A model generated the notes under the pieces. The model was not told the DNA's origin, ran no database searches, and worked only from the letters and a program-made list of their open reading frames with translations. The position numbers were made by a program, and so were the translations under genes. A stretch of 22,244 nt of DNA from a virus, in IMG/VR virus record IMGVR_UViG_3300032397_000092, positions 1 to 22,244 of that record; one strand, 5' to 3'. This document shows positions 9,614-17,391 of this stretch, piece by piece. The stretch's first letter is position 1, and every line of letters begins with the position of its first letter.

Positions 9614-12600
9614 TTAACTTTGTCTAATATTAATATGATTTAATGATTGTACCACATCAATATCATCTATTGATATACTAGGTATTATAATTTCGTTTTC
9701 TTTAGTGTTAACTTGAAACAAATCACCAAATAAATTTTGTGAATATAATGGTACTAACACTGCAGTATCTATATTATAATTTAGGTCATAATGTATTTTT
9801 GCTGTCAATTCTGTAAAGTTAAAATTATATCCAAAATCCCACTCAGTAATATCAAAAAATGATTTAATAGAATCTACAACTGCTATTTTGATTTGATTTT
9901 CTGTCATTGTTGAATTTATTGACTTTACTAATACAAATTTAGCTTGTAGTTGAGGAATTGCGTGTTTACCGAATATTATTTTAAACACTCCTGGATGTAA
10001 CACCAGTGTATCTGATATCATTTTATTTGTAGTTAGTTGTTGATAAGATGTTTTTAATTCTTGTGGTGTAGGTGGAGTTGGAACTTGCAATGAAGTACCA
10101 TCTAACCATCTGCGCACGCTAAGATAATATCCACGAGTAATAATAAATGAGTCTATTATATTAGTGGTATTAGGATCAACTAAATAGTATCTGGGAGTTT
10201 TGTGTAACCATAAAAAGTTCAAACCATACCTACCTGGTAATCTTTTGTAATTAATATGTGTTACATCAGCTAACCAGTTATTTATTACATCAACATTTCC
10301 TTCAATTGCACTCCATGTTGAATTAATTGATGCTCTATAAAAATACACATAATCTTTTACAATAATAGTAACACTTGTGTTTAAGTGCATATCAGTAATT
10401 GATACACTATTTGCTAAAACACTACCGTTTGTGGTGTACGTTATGATATTATCATGATTTCCAGTAATTATAAGATCGTCAATATGAAAGTAGTAATCAT
10501 ACAACAACACCTTAGTTGTAGATATCGTTATTATGTTGTTAATCATTTCTGATAGTACTACGTTATCAGGCAGTCCATCATGATTTACATCAGGAGTGAC
10601 AACGTGTAACTTCCGCTCATCAGAAATACCATTAAGCTGAATATTACTATCAAACACAGGTTGACCAACAACAAGTAGTTCTAAATTTGCACTTAGTATA
10701 TTTGTATCACCAATAATTCGTTTATTACCTGTATTAGCTTTTAATAATGATATTGTATCATATTGTGTATTTAATGTTTCGTAATTTATTACTTTTATAT
10801 CATTATTGTACCAAAACTTAGTAGTAGGGCTTTCAATTTGTATAGTTGTTGTTTTATACTTTACAAACCATTGAGTGTACGCTCCAATTATTGTACGATC
10901 AATTAATATATCCCAATCAGCATCTGTATCAGAATCAGCAACAAATCTTGGAGTCCATGTTCCTGTATTTCCAACCGTAATATATTTTAATCCAACTGGA
11001 AATTGAGGATTAGGTGGATTAGGGATATCCCCGCGATACATTTCGCCCATATAATTGTAGATAATAGATTGTTTTTCAGCTTCTGTAAAGTATCGACGAC
11101 TTGAGTTTATGTATTGGTTTATAGTTCTGTTTATATATGTAACAACATCCGATAATAGTGGTTCAACATAATTATTAATCACAGTAACTGCTGCAATATT
11201 ATTAGGTATAGTTAGTAATTGTTGTACAGAATCAACATAGTATAAAGATAGATCATCTCCGAATATTTTAACATTTGTGTATGTTGAGCTTGCATCATAC
11301 CAATGCATATATTGCGATTCACCAGCAAAACTTCTATTCACTGATTTTAATTTTAAAATTGTTTGATCTTGTAGCATAAATGAATTATAATCTGCACCAT
11401 TAACCATTCTATCTTGAGAATAATACACAGATGGTGCCATTTTGCGAATATGTTCAATATCTTCAGAAGGAGCAGCATTTTGTATTGGTGATATTAACGA
11501 ATAAGAGAACAATAATGTTTGTACATTATTGTTATTGTCTATATACGAGAAGTTTGATTCATAGTTTAATATTGCAGTGGGAGATATTGTGAGATCACTA
11601 TTTGCAGATGTTCTATACCAAATATCAAAGTCACCACTTGGAGTAGATGCAAACTCACCATCTCCAAATATTACTCTAATATTATCATTTTGTAATGTTT
11701 CAATCTCAAATTTATTACGGGTGCTAGTAGTATTAAATATTACATTATGTGCATATGCAACATCCACCTCTTCCCACTCACCAGATCTAATGAGTCTAGT
11801 AGATCTATCATCAAGAATAATTCTCGTATTAGCGTCAACATTATTAACCCACACATCTGTATCATTAATATTATCAACTAAAATATCATAAGTTTGATTT
11901 GGAGTCACGCCATCAAATCTCGTTTGTTGTTTTTGTAGTTGTCCTTGTTTAGTTAAAATGAAAAAACCAGTTGTGTTTGAACTATCACTTAACCCATCCG
12001 CTCCATATAATATATTAAATACTGCATTAACTTCAGGTCTATGTTCATATGGACCATTCTCTCCAAGAGCTGATGATACGAGTTCCATAGGTACTGTAGT
12101 TCCATTAACAACTGTAGTATATTTAATAACTCCGTTTGTCAATGGAATATTTTTTAATGCATACAATTCAAATAGTTGATCTTGTACTTGAACACGATCA
12201 CTTGGCATAACGGTACCAAAACTTTGTTTTAGTGCTCTATTTAGTACTAAAATAAATTGCTCCTTCCAATCAGCATTATTGATATCGTTCCATTTTATTC
12301 TGGTATTACTAAGATCATTTCCATTAGAGTCAATTACAGATTCAGTAGTTGTTACTGATACAAGTTTAACTAGTCCTCTACCTGGTATGTTACGAGATGG
12401 TGCGTATGATATTAATTTAGCGAGTCTTAAAACAGAATCTTTGCGCTGAGCTGTTGATATAAAGTTTTCGTGAGCAACAACATCAAGTCTATATGCATAC
12501 AATTCAGAGATATATGCAAAAGCTTCAATCATCATAATAAATTCATCACTCTCAATGTAATTATTATATTCTTGATGATATAGTTTAAAATAATCTATTA

Positions 12601-12703
12601 ATGATTGCTTAACAGAATTATAATCGAACGCAGCAAAGTTAATACTTTGGAACGCTTTATATGTTTGTTCCCAACCTTCTGCTCGTGATATTTGTCTACT
12701 CAT
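9614..12703 (-). CDS. gp6: Baseplate wedge protein gp6 (baseplate J-like)
   Basis: This 1029-residue protein is a homologue of T4 gp6, which forms the ring of the baseplate wedge that opens when the tail contracts. The N-terminal 120 residues are typical of the family: a helical part (FKLYHQEYNNYIESDEF), then MIEAFAYISELYAYRLD and ISTAQRKDSVLRLAKLISYA, then a beta domain. It is clearly longer than T4 gp6 (about 660 aa), with the extra length in the middle and C-terminal beta-rich parts. The start at 12703 has a TTGAGAATATAAATG context with GAG as ribosome site, and lies 22 bases after the gp25 stop. gp25 and gp6 are also wedge partners in T4, so the order supports both calls. No frameshift or missing region was seen. 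Confidence 0.93.
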   Translation of the reverse strand: MSRQISRAEGWEQTYKAFQSINFAAFDYNSVKQSLIDYFKLYHQEYNNYIESDEFIMMIEAFAYISELYAYRLDVVAHENFISTAQRKDSVLRLAKLISYAPSRNIPGRGLVKLVSVTTTESVIDSNGNDLSNTRIKWNDINNADWKEQFILVLNRALKQSFGTVMPSDRVQVQDQLFELYALKNIPLTNGVIKYTTVVNGTTVPMELVSSALGENGPYEHRPEVNAVFNILYGADGLSDSSNTTGFFILTKQGQLQKQQTRFDGVTPNQTYDILVDNINDTDVWVNNVDANTRIILDDRSTRLIRSGEWEEVDVAYAHNVIFNTTSTRNKFEIETLQNDNIRVIFGDGEFASTPSGDFDIWYRTSANSDLTISPTAILNYESNFSYIDNNNNVQTLLFSYSLISPIQNAAPSEDIEHIRKMAPSVYYSQDRMVNGADYNSFMLQDQTILKLKSVNRSFAGESQYMHWYDASSTYTNVKIFGDDLSLYYVDSVQQLLTIPNNIAAVTVINNYVEPLLSDVVTYINRTINQYINSSRRYFTEAEKQSIIYNYMGEMYRGDIPNPPNPQFPVGLKYITVGNTGTWTPRFVADSDTDADWDILIDRTIIGAYTQWFVKYKTTTIQIESPTTKFWYNNDIKVINYETLNTQYDTISLLKANTGNKRIIGDTNILSANLELLVVGQPVFDSNIQLNGISDERKLHVVTPDVNHDGLPDNVVLSEMINNIITISTTKVLLYDYYFHIDDLIITGNHDNIITYTTNGSVLANSVSITDMHLNTSVTIIVKDYVYFYRASINSTWSAIEGNVDVINNWLADVTHINYKRLPGRYGLNFLWLHKTPRYYLVDPNTTNIIDSFIITRGYYLSVRRWLDGTSLQVPTPPTPQELKTSYQQLTTNKMISDTLVLHPGVFKIIFGKHAIPQLQAKFVLVKSINSTMTENQIKIAVVDSIKSFFDITEWDFGYNFNFTELTAKIHYDLNYNIDTAVLVPLYSQNLFGDLFQVNTKENEIIIPSISIDDIDVVQSLNHINIRQS

Positions 12704-12725
12704 TTATATTCTCAAGTTTTAATAA

Positions 12726-13184
12726 TTATTGTACAAAGTCAATATTGAAATTCATACCTTTAGTAACATTTAGCTCAACGTACTGTAACACTAATGATAT
12801 AGTTATGCTATTTTTATCATAATCAGGAGTAATATTTAATGTTGTTAGCCTTACTCTTGGATCAAATGATACTACAGTTGTAATATCTATTCTAATTGCT
12901 TCAATTGTTTCATCATCAAGAGGCTCAAACACTAAATTTGGTATATTAGTACCAAATTTAGGCATCATTACTCTACTACCTTTTTTTGTAAATATATGGT
13001 TTAGTATATTTCGCTCTACAAGCTTAACATCAGTTAATAATAGTGTATTACTACCAGTTATTGTTAGTTTTGGCGATTCAGGCAAAGGAGAACTATATCC
13101 CATATCATTAGTAGATGGGAATAGTCCAGATCTTGAAATTCCTTTTGAAAAATCAAGTGATGAAAATCCTGTATATAATGCCAT
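12726..13184 (-). CDS. gp25: Baseplate wedge protein gp25
   Basis: This 152-residue protein matches the gp25-like family of contractile tails (T4 gp25, P2 gpW, type VI secretion TssE), which joins the wedge to the inner baseplate and sheath start. The family core is visible at about residues 50-130: an N-terminal strand (LLLTDVKLVERNILNHIF), then RVMMPKFGTNIPNLVFEPLDD with the conserved E-P of the EPR-type loop, then a helix and DPRVRLTTLNI. It is slightly longer than T4 gp25 (132 aa) because of an N-terminal extension rich in S, G and P. The ATG is preceded by AAGGAATAAT, a good ribosome site. It lies between the spike gene and gp6 in one operon. Confidence 0.93.
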   Translation of the reverse strand: MALYTGFSSLDFSKGISRSGLFPSTNDMGYSSPLPESPKLTITGSNTLLLTDVKLVERNILNHIFTKKGSRVMMPKFGTNIPNLVFEPLDDETIEAIRIDITTVVSFDPRVRLTTLNITPDYDKNSITISLVLQYVELNVTKGMNFNIDFVQ

Positions 13185-13205
13185 ATTATTCCTTTTTGTT
13201 TTTAA

Positions 13206-13213
13206 TATTTATG
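13206..13213 (-). promoter_or_regulatory. Candidate late promoter box CATAAATA before gp25
   Basis: The minus strand reads CATAAATA, a 7/8 match to the T4 late box, 21 bases before the gp25 ATG. The spacing is shorter than at the other boxes (29-32 bases), leaving a leader of roughly 15 bases that still includes the ribosome site. The same CATAAATA variant occurs before the tape-measure gene. Confidence 0.35.
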
Positions 13214-13233
13214 GTATTATTGTAAGTTTGTAA

Positions 13234-14631
13234 TTACCTGGTCCAAAACTTACCTCTGATTTTATTTTCAGTACCAATCTTACTACTATCATATGGATAC
13301 TTAGGATTATGCGTGTATCCATGTTCAGTACCTACTCTCGCCCATGGTTCGTGACTAGGTACGCGATTAGATAATAAAGCTGGTGCGGCATTAGCATGCA
13401 ACGCTAAGTCTGCAGGAGCGGCATCAGGTCCATTAAGATCTATCCTACCTGCAGTTTGTTTAATAGCTCCTCCACCATTTAAATTTAACCCTTCGGCAGA
13501 TATTTTTGTTGCTGCTGTAGATAGTATATTAAGTATATTATTTGCAGTAATACTTGTATCAGTACCAGATAATAAATTAATAGTACTACCTGCTTCACCG
13601 AATATTCCAATTATTGATTGCATTCGTAAATTTGTACCAGATAATATATGCAATTCTGTACCACTGGTAATTCTTACATCATTACCAGCGACTGCATGAA
13701 TTGCAGTTCCAGCTGTTAATCTAATAGATCTATCTGCTGTTAAATTTATATTCCTTGCAGATCTGATTGAGATATTTTGTTCTGCAAACATATCAATAGT
13801 ACCATCTTGGTCAAACTCTATCCAATTAGATCCCTCTGCTGTTGATATATAAATTCTTTCATTTGTGTCATCCATAATAATTTGATGACCCGAAGTGGTT
13901 CTTATTTTTAATCTACAATTATCAATACTATCATCCATTGATATGGCGTGAAAACCTGGGGATACCCAACTATAAACTTGAGGATCAAAATTCTTCTTAG
14001 GGGCATTTGGTACTACGTATTCAGGATTTACTCGAGATTCTTTATATCCATGTTTTATATCTGGTTTTTTTGAAACCATTTGATTAGTATCAACTATTTC
14101 TTGTGATAGTCCAGTTACTGAAGCGTCAGTTGCTCTAGAGTTCCATTCAAAACTATCAGTTTTTCCACCAAATGCAGTTCTTAAGTTTTTATATAATGGT
14201 TGAATTGGTTCTTCTGTTGATGACACTGGCCCATCAATCCCCTTTTCCCCTATAAATCGACCGTGTGGCATAGTATGCTCAGTTGACATCACGTGCATAC
14301 ATCCAAGCCATATTCTATTTGCTGCATCACCATCAAGACATGTAACTACTGCAATTGCACCAACTTTAGGAATTCCCCACATACCATATGCAACTGGTCC
14401 TTTAGTTGTATTTTTATCACCAGATCCTCTACTCATTGTAGTATCAGAAGACACAATTCCTCCAAATGGTGTAACTTGACAACACCAAGGAATATCCTCT
14501 ATGGGAGTATTTACAATATCTCCAAGGGAATTAGAATATACTCGTATTCGCCCTCTACCTTGTGGATCATTTGTATCTACAACTATCCCAGTTGTTATTG
14601 TACTGGTATCATTACCAAGTGCATTAAACAT
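13234..14631 (-). CDS. gp5: Baseplate central spike protein, gp5-like, without lysozyme domain
   Basis: This 465-residue protein is a homologue of the T4 gp5/VgrG-type spike that tips the tail tube. Residues about 12-115 form the OB-fold (TGIVVDTNDPQGRGRIRVYS, then WGIPKVGAIAVVTCLDGD and IWLGCM). Residues about 220-400 hold short repeats of the form xINLTADRSIRLTAGTAIHA, typical of the intertwined beta-helix needle. T4 gp5 has a lysozyme between these parts; here the 115-220 linker shows no such domain, so cell-wall cutting must come from elsewhere. The C-terminal part contains PSHEPWARVGTEHG. The ATG is one base after the stop of the upstream oxygenase-like gene, and the strong ribosome site AAGGAGATG lies inside that gene, so the two are probably translationally coupled. 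Confidence 0.9.
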   Translation of the reverse strand: MFNALGNDTSTITTGIVVDTNDPQGRGRIRVYSNSLGDIVNTPIEDIPWCCQVTPFGGIVSSDTTMSRGSGDKNTTKGPVAYGMWGIPKVGAIAVVTCLDGDAANRIWLGCMHVMSTEHTMPHGRFIGEKGIDGPVSSTEEPIQPLYKNLRTAFGGKTDSFEWNSRATDASVTGLSQEIVDTNQMVSKKPDIKHGYKESRVNPEYVVPNAPKKNFDPQVYSWVSPGFHAISMDDSIDNCRLKIRTTSGHQIIMDDTNERIYISTAEGSNWIEFDQDGTIDMFAEQNISIRSARNINLTADRSIRLTAGTAIHAVAGNDVRITSGTELHILSGTNLRMQSIIGIFGEAGSTINLLSGTDTSITANNILNILSTAATKISAEGLNLNGGGAIKQTAGRIDLNGPDAAPADLALHANAAPALLSNRVPSHEPWARVGTEHGYTHNPKYPYDSSKIGTENKIRGKFWTR

Positions 14632-14632
14632 A

Positions 14633-15241
14633 TTAATTCATCTCCTTAAACCAAGTAGTATAATCTCCAGGAAAATTCTTTGGTGTGTATATGTACTGTA
14701 TGTCTGCTTTTATAAAGAATTGAATATAGTACAATTCACTGTATTCTATAATAGTATGTTGATGTATAAAATGTGGACCACTTGGATATAATATTAAAGT
14801 ACCTCGTTGTGGATTGAATCCAAATTGATGTTGGGGAAATTCTAACTTTCCACCATATACTTCAAATGCACTGTCAAATGGCGATTCGTCATTGTAATCT
14901 GATAATGCAATATATCCAGATATATCCCTTGGAAATATTTGTACCCATTTTCCATTCATGTGTTTGCTACTATCACTTTGAGGTGGGTTAGTAGCACCTT
15001 CGTGTAGTTTATATAGAGCCGGAGGTGTTAAATCTAATAAATTAATATCATAATGTGATGAAACCTCATGAATTATATCATTAACTTTTTCAGTTATTAA
15101 TGAAGTTAAGTCAACTTTTGGTTGTAACAAATATAATCCATCATCTTCATTTATTATTTGATGATTAGTAATCAAATCATTGCACATTAATGGTGATATG
15201 AAATTTGGAATAATATAAAACGGACTTTTAGTGTCACTCAT
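14633..15241 (-). CDS. 2-oxoglutarate/Fe(II) oxygenase-fold protein (prolyl-4-hydroxylase-like), possibly inactive
   Basis: The protein has 202 residues from the ATG at 15241, four bases after the upstream stop. A GTG at 15265 would overlap that gene and is less likely. The core is typical of phage prolyl-4-hydroxylase-like proteins: NGKWVQIFPRDISGYIALSD (about 96-115), GGKLEFP (130-136), NPQRGTLILYPSGPHFIH (143-160). Such enzymes bind iron through an HxD pair and a distal His. The position where HxD is expected reads PPQSDSS (86-92), so the first His seems replaced by Gln88. Distal His candidates H157, H160 and H162 are present, but no Arg is seen in YYIQFFI, where the 2-oxoglutarate-binding Arg often lies. 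It is probably a virion or morphogenesis protein given its coupling to gp5. Fold confidence is good; activity is doubtful. Confidence 0.82.
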   Translation of the reverse strand: MSDTKSPFYIIPNFISPLMCNDLITNHQIINEDDGLYLLQPKVDLTSLITEKVNDIIHEVSSHYDINLLDLTPPALYKLHEGATNPPQSDSSKHMNGKWVQIFPRDISGYIALSDYNDESPFDSAFEVYGGKLEFPQHQFGFNPQRGTLILYPSGPHFIHQHTIIEYSELYYIQFFIKADIQYIYTPKNFPGDYTTWFKEMN

Positions 15242-15245
15242 ATAG

Positions 15246-16124
15246 TTAACTCTGTAAACGTTCACATATAGCTATAGTATCAAGTTTAGTCATTGATAGT
15301 ATATCACGAAAAGACACATTTGGATATTTTAACATCACTTCTAATATCTCTCTCGTTTCATTTTCTTGTTCTTTACTATTATCAACTACCGTTTCTGATT
15401 CTAGAGCAATAGTTTCATTTAATATATTATGTACCAACTGAATACCATTTTCAGATATAGATGGATCAATAACAAGATCGCTTTTTGATAGTAAATTCAT
15501 ACCGATTAAGAATTTATATTCCATATGTGTTCTATCATTTAGATTAACCGCAACATCTGAAGTTAGATGTCCATTTATTTTTACATTAAATAATACTGTT
15601 GGCCTGTATTCTATACCACCATCTGCAGTTTGTACAGATACCATACTATCAACTTTCATAGTATAATTGCGTTCATTGTATGTAAATTTAACTTTTTGTG
15701 ACTCAGGATCAACATCACTTTTTGTAATGTGAATGTCAGATACACCTAAACTGCAACAATCCGCCCCAGTATCTATTTTACTTTCAATTGGTTCATTTTG
15801 ATTAATCCCCATAATAGTCGCATCAACATGTATACCCATTGCATTATATTGCCCGTGTTCTTCACTTTCTTGTAATGTAATAACATCAACCGGTGTGTAT
15901 CTATTATTTACTCGTTCTAATACAACAACATGTGAATTATCATTACATTCATATACAATAAATGGGGGAGAATGAATACCTTTTAATATATCTATAATAT
16001 TTGGATTATATTCATATATTAGCTTATAATGATTGTCTTCATCTTGTAATGTTGTTGGTAGGGTTTCATTATTTTCAGTTAGTGCTGCATTAATTGATAA
16101 TATTAAGAAATCTTTAGTTGTCAT
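15246..16124 (-). CDS. Retropepsin-like aspartic protease (PF05618-type)
   Basis: This 292-residue protein carries an aspartic-protease core: ESKIDTGADCCSL (114-126) with the DTGAD active-site loop, a beta segment ending IEYRPTVLFNVKIN (171-184), then NDRTHMEYKFLIGMNLL (196-212) and DLVIDPS (216-222). The order DTGA, RP, DRxxMxYxxLIGxxxL, IDPS is that of the family once called ATP-dependent zinc proteases, now described as retropepsin-like. These act as dimers with one Asp per chain, which fits the single DTG here. The N-terminal 100 and C-terminal 70 residues are extra and were not recognised. It is the first gene of the baseplate operon, with an AGGT ribosome site and a late box 29 bases upstream. 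Processing of a structural protein is the natural guess, but the substrate is unknown. Confidence 0.8.
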   Translation of the reverse strand: MTTKDFLILSINAALTENNETLPTTLQDEDNHYKLIYEYNPNIIDILKGIHSPPFIVYECNDNSHVVVLERVNNRYTPVDVITLQESEEHGQYNAMGIHVDATIMGINQNEPIESKIDTGADCCSLGVSDIHITKSDVDPESQKVKFTYNERNYTMKVDSMVSVQTADGGIEYRPTVLFNVKINGHLTSDVAVNLNDRTHMEYKFLIGMNLLSKSDLVIDPSISENGIQLVHNILNETIALESETVVDNSKEQENETREILEVMLKYPNVSFRDILSMTKLDTIAICERLQS

Positions 16125-16153
16125 GTTTGTACCTATGTAGTATTATATTGATA

Positions 16154-16161
16154 TATTTATA
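16154..16161 (-). promoter_or_regulatory. T4-type late promoter box (exact TATAAATA), leftward
   Basis: The minus strand reads TATAAATA, the exact T4 late consensus recognised by gp55-type sigma factors. It ends 29 bases before the ATG of the protease gene at 16124 and would drive the whole baseplate operon. It pairs with a divergent copy at 16220-16227. Confidence 0.65.
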
Positions 16162-16219
16162 ATATTCTTGCACTTGTGAATAAATACATAATAGAATATA
16201 TTTGCAATATCAATTGTTG

Positions 16220-16227
16220 TATAAATA
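16220..16227 (+). promoter_or_regulatory. T4-type late promoter box (exact TATAAATA), rightward
   Basis: The plus strand reads TATAAATA and ends 32 bases before the ATG at 16260. The predicted leader includes the GAGAGGA ribosome site. With the leftward box at 16154-16161 it makes this 135-base gap a divergent late-promoter region. Confidence 0.65.
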
Positions 16228-16237
16228 AACAATATAA

Positions 16238-16259
16238 TGTACTGAGAGGATAGCGTACA
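16238..16259 (+). promoter_or_regulatory. Small stem-loop presenting the ribosome site before 16260
   Basis: TGTAC (16238-16242) and GTACA (16255-16259) are perfect inverted copies directly before the ATG. The 12-base loop holds the ribosome site GAGAGGA (16244-16250). A five-pair stem is weak, so this may present rather than block the site. It could also be chance. Confidence 0.35.
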
Positions 16260-17165
16260 ATGAAATTTTCAGAATTTTTAAAAGAAAACGGTGGTGCCAC
16301 ATTTGCAGGTGATGTTGGTGGTACAAGAGGTTCACTGTTTAGTGGAACTATATCCAGAACTAAATTTCCAAAAACTCCTGTGACAGTTATTAAATATAAA
16401 AAGTTAGCTAATTGGAATGGGATGAAAAAGATACACGAATCAAGTGGTTCAGGTGCTTTTAGTTCTATTGATGTGATATCTAAGTTAAACGCTGCTCAAA
16501 AGCACAATGATATGCAAAAAGATGCCGTTGTTTATGGAATTGAAGGAGAACATGGTGAAGTTACTAAGGTTTATATTGCTCGCGATCAAGATGAAGAGTT
16601 TAAGCACGCATTAGATGATTGTTTAAAAGATGCAGATGATAAAAAAGATGTAGCTGAAATATTATTTAATTTACGTAACACATTTAATATACTGCATGTT
16701 GAATGGCCTCCTATGCCAGAAGATGAAGAAGTTAATACTAAACTTGATTCTAAAGAAGGCGAAGAAGCTAATATAGAAGGTGAACTACCTCCTGGAGCAG
16801 ACGATAAAGCTGGCGAAGCTGAAGGTGAGTTACCTCCTGCAGAAGAAGCTCCAACTAGCAATGCAGGTGACGAGCAAAGCATATTGTTTAAAGTTATTGA
16901 TATGTTAAAAGCAGATGCAGAAGCTAAACAGGCTGAAGCAAACGCTAGAGCAAAAGAAGCAGAAGCTAAAGAAGCGGGATTTGCTGCAAAAATAGCTAAT
17001 AAAAAGGTTCAATCAGAAGAAGAAATGGCAAATGCTGATAATTATTTTAAACAACAAAAAGAAAGTAAAAAGGCAGCAGAGCAACTTTCTAGATTAGCTA
17101 GGTATAGACAAGAAGTATCTCGCAATAATGATAGCAACCCCGGAGTGTACTCACATGATTCTTAA
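16260..17165 (+). CDS. Acidic coiled-coil protein of unknown role (301 aa)
   Basis: The family was not recognised. The protein starts MKFSEFLKENGG, with a basic N-terminal part (about 20-60), a probable globular part (about 65-150: VVYGIEGEHGEVTKVYIARD and IAEILF-like hydrophobic stretches), then an acidic, proline-containing linker (about 153-200) with EGELPP written twice, and a long Ala/Glu/Lys coiled coil (about 210-285). It lacks membrane segments and a signal peptide. Charge pattern and coiled coil would suit a scaffold, prohead-core or assembly chaperone, but that is only inference. The start has a strong GAGAGGA ribosome site and an exact late box upstream. Its end overlaps the next start by 11 bases. 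Confidence 0.85.
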   Translation: MKFSEFLKENGGATFAGDVGGTRGSLFSGTISRTKFPKTPVTVIKYKKLANWNGMKKIHESSGSGAFSSIDVISKLNAAQKHNDMQKDAVVYGIEGEHGEVTKVYIARDQDEEFKHALDDCLKDADDKKDVAEILFNLRNTFNILHVEWPPMPEDEEVNTKLDSKEGEEANIEGELPPGADDKAGEAEGELPPAEEAPTSNAGDEQSILFKVIDMLKADAEAKQAEANARAKEAEAKEAGFAAKIANKKVQSEEEMANADNYFKQQKESKKAAEQLSRLARYRQEVSRNNDSNPGVYSHDS

Positions 17166-17391
17166 GGAATTACTAAATTTTAATAAAACTGTAGTAGAAG
17201 ATGCTACCCAAGAGGTTGCAGCATTACAAGCACAATTGGCTATATTAAATGTTAAGCGAGTTAATGCAACTAAAGCGATTGATAATCAAATTAGAATGAT
17301 TCAACAACAAATAGCAGTTAAAACAAAACAAACAGCTAATCAACCACAACCAGCAGCTCAACCAGGTGTAATACAAAATACCCACATATAA
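17155..17391 (+). CDS. Small coiled-coil protein (78 aa)
   Basis: The ATG at 17155 lies inside the end of the preceding gene (11-base overlap), with CGGAG as ribosome site 9 bases upstream. An upstream in-frame ATG at 17128 has no such support. The protein starts MILKELLNFNK and is mostly one helix: ATQEVAALQAQLAILNVKRV and AIDNQIRMIQQQIAVKTKQ show heptad-like hydrophobic spacing, followed by a Gln/Pro/Ala tail. The function is unknown. The coiled coil could pair with that of the preceding gene product, with which it is translationally coupled. Its stop overlaps the next start as TAATG. Confidence 0.75.
   Translation: MILKELLNFNKTVVEDATQEVAALQAQLAILNVKRVNATKAIDNQIRMIQQQIAVKTKQTANQPQPAAQPGVIQNTHI

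Noticed and set aside
14293-14791. Plus-strand frames of 118 and 96 codons opposite the spike and oxygenase-like genes.
   Set aside because: Both are shadows of well-supported minus-strand genes and have no start signals of their own.
16586-16882. Open minus-strand frame of 98 codons opposite the acidic coiled-coil gene.
   Set aside because: Its Ser/Pro/Ala-rich composition is the antisense of Glu/Gly/Ala codons; no ribosome site or domain.
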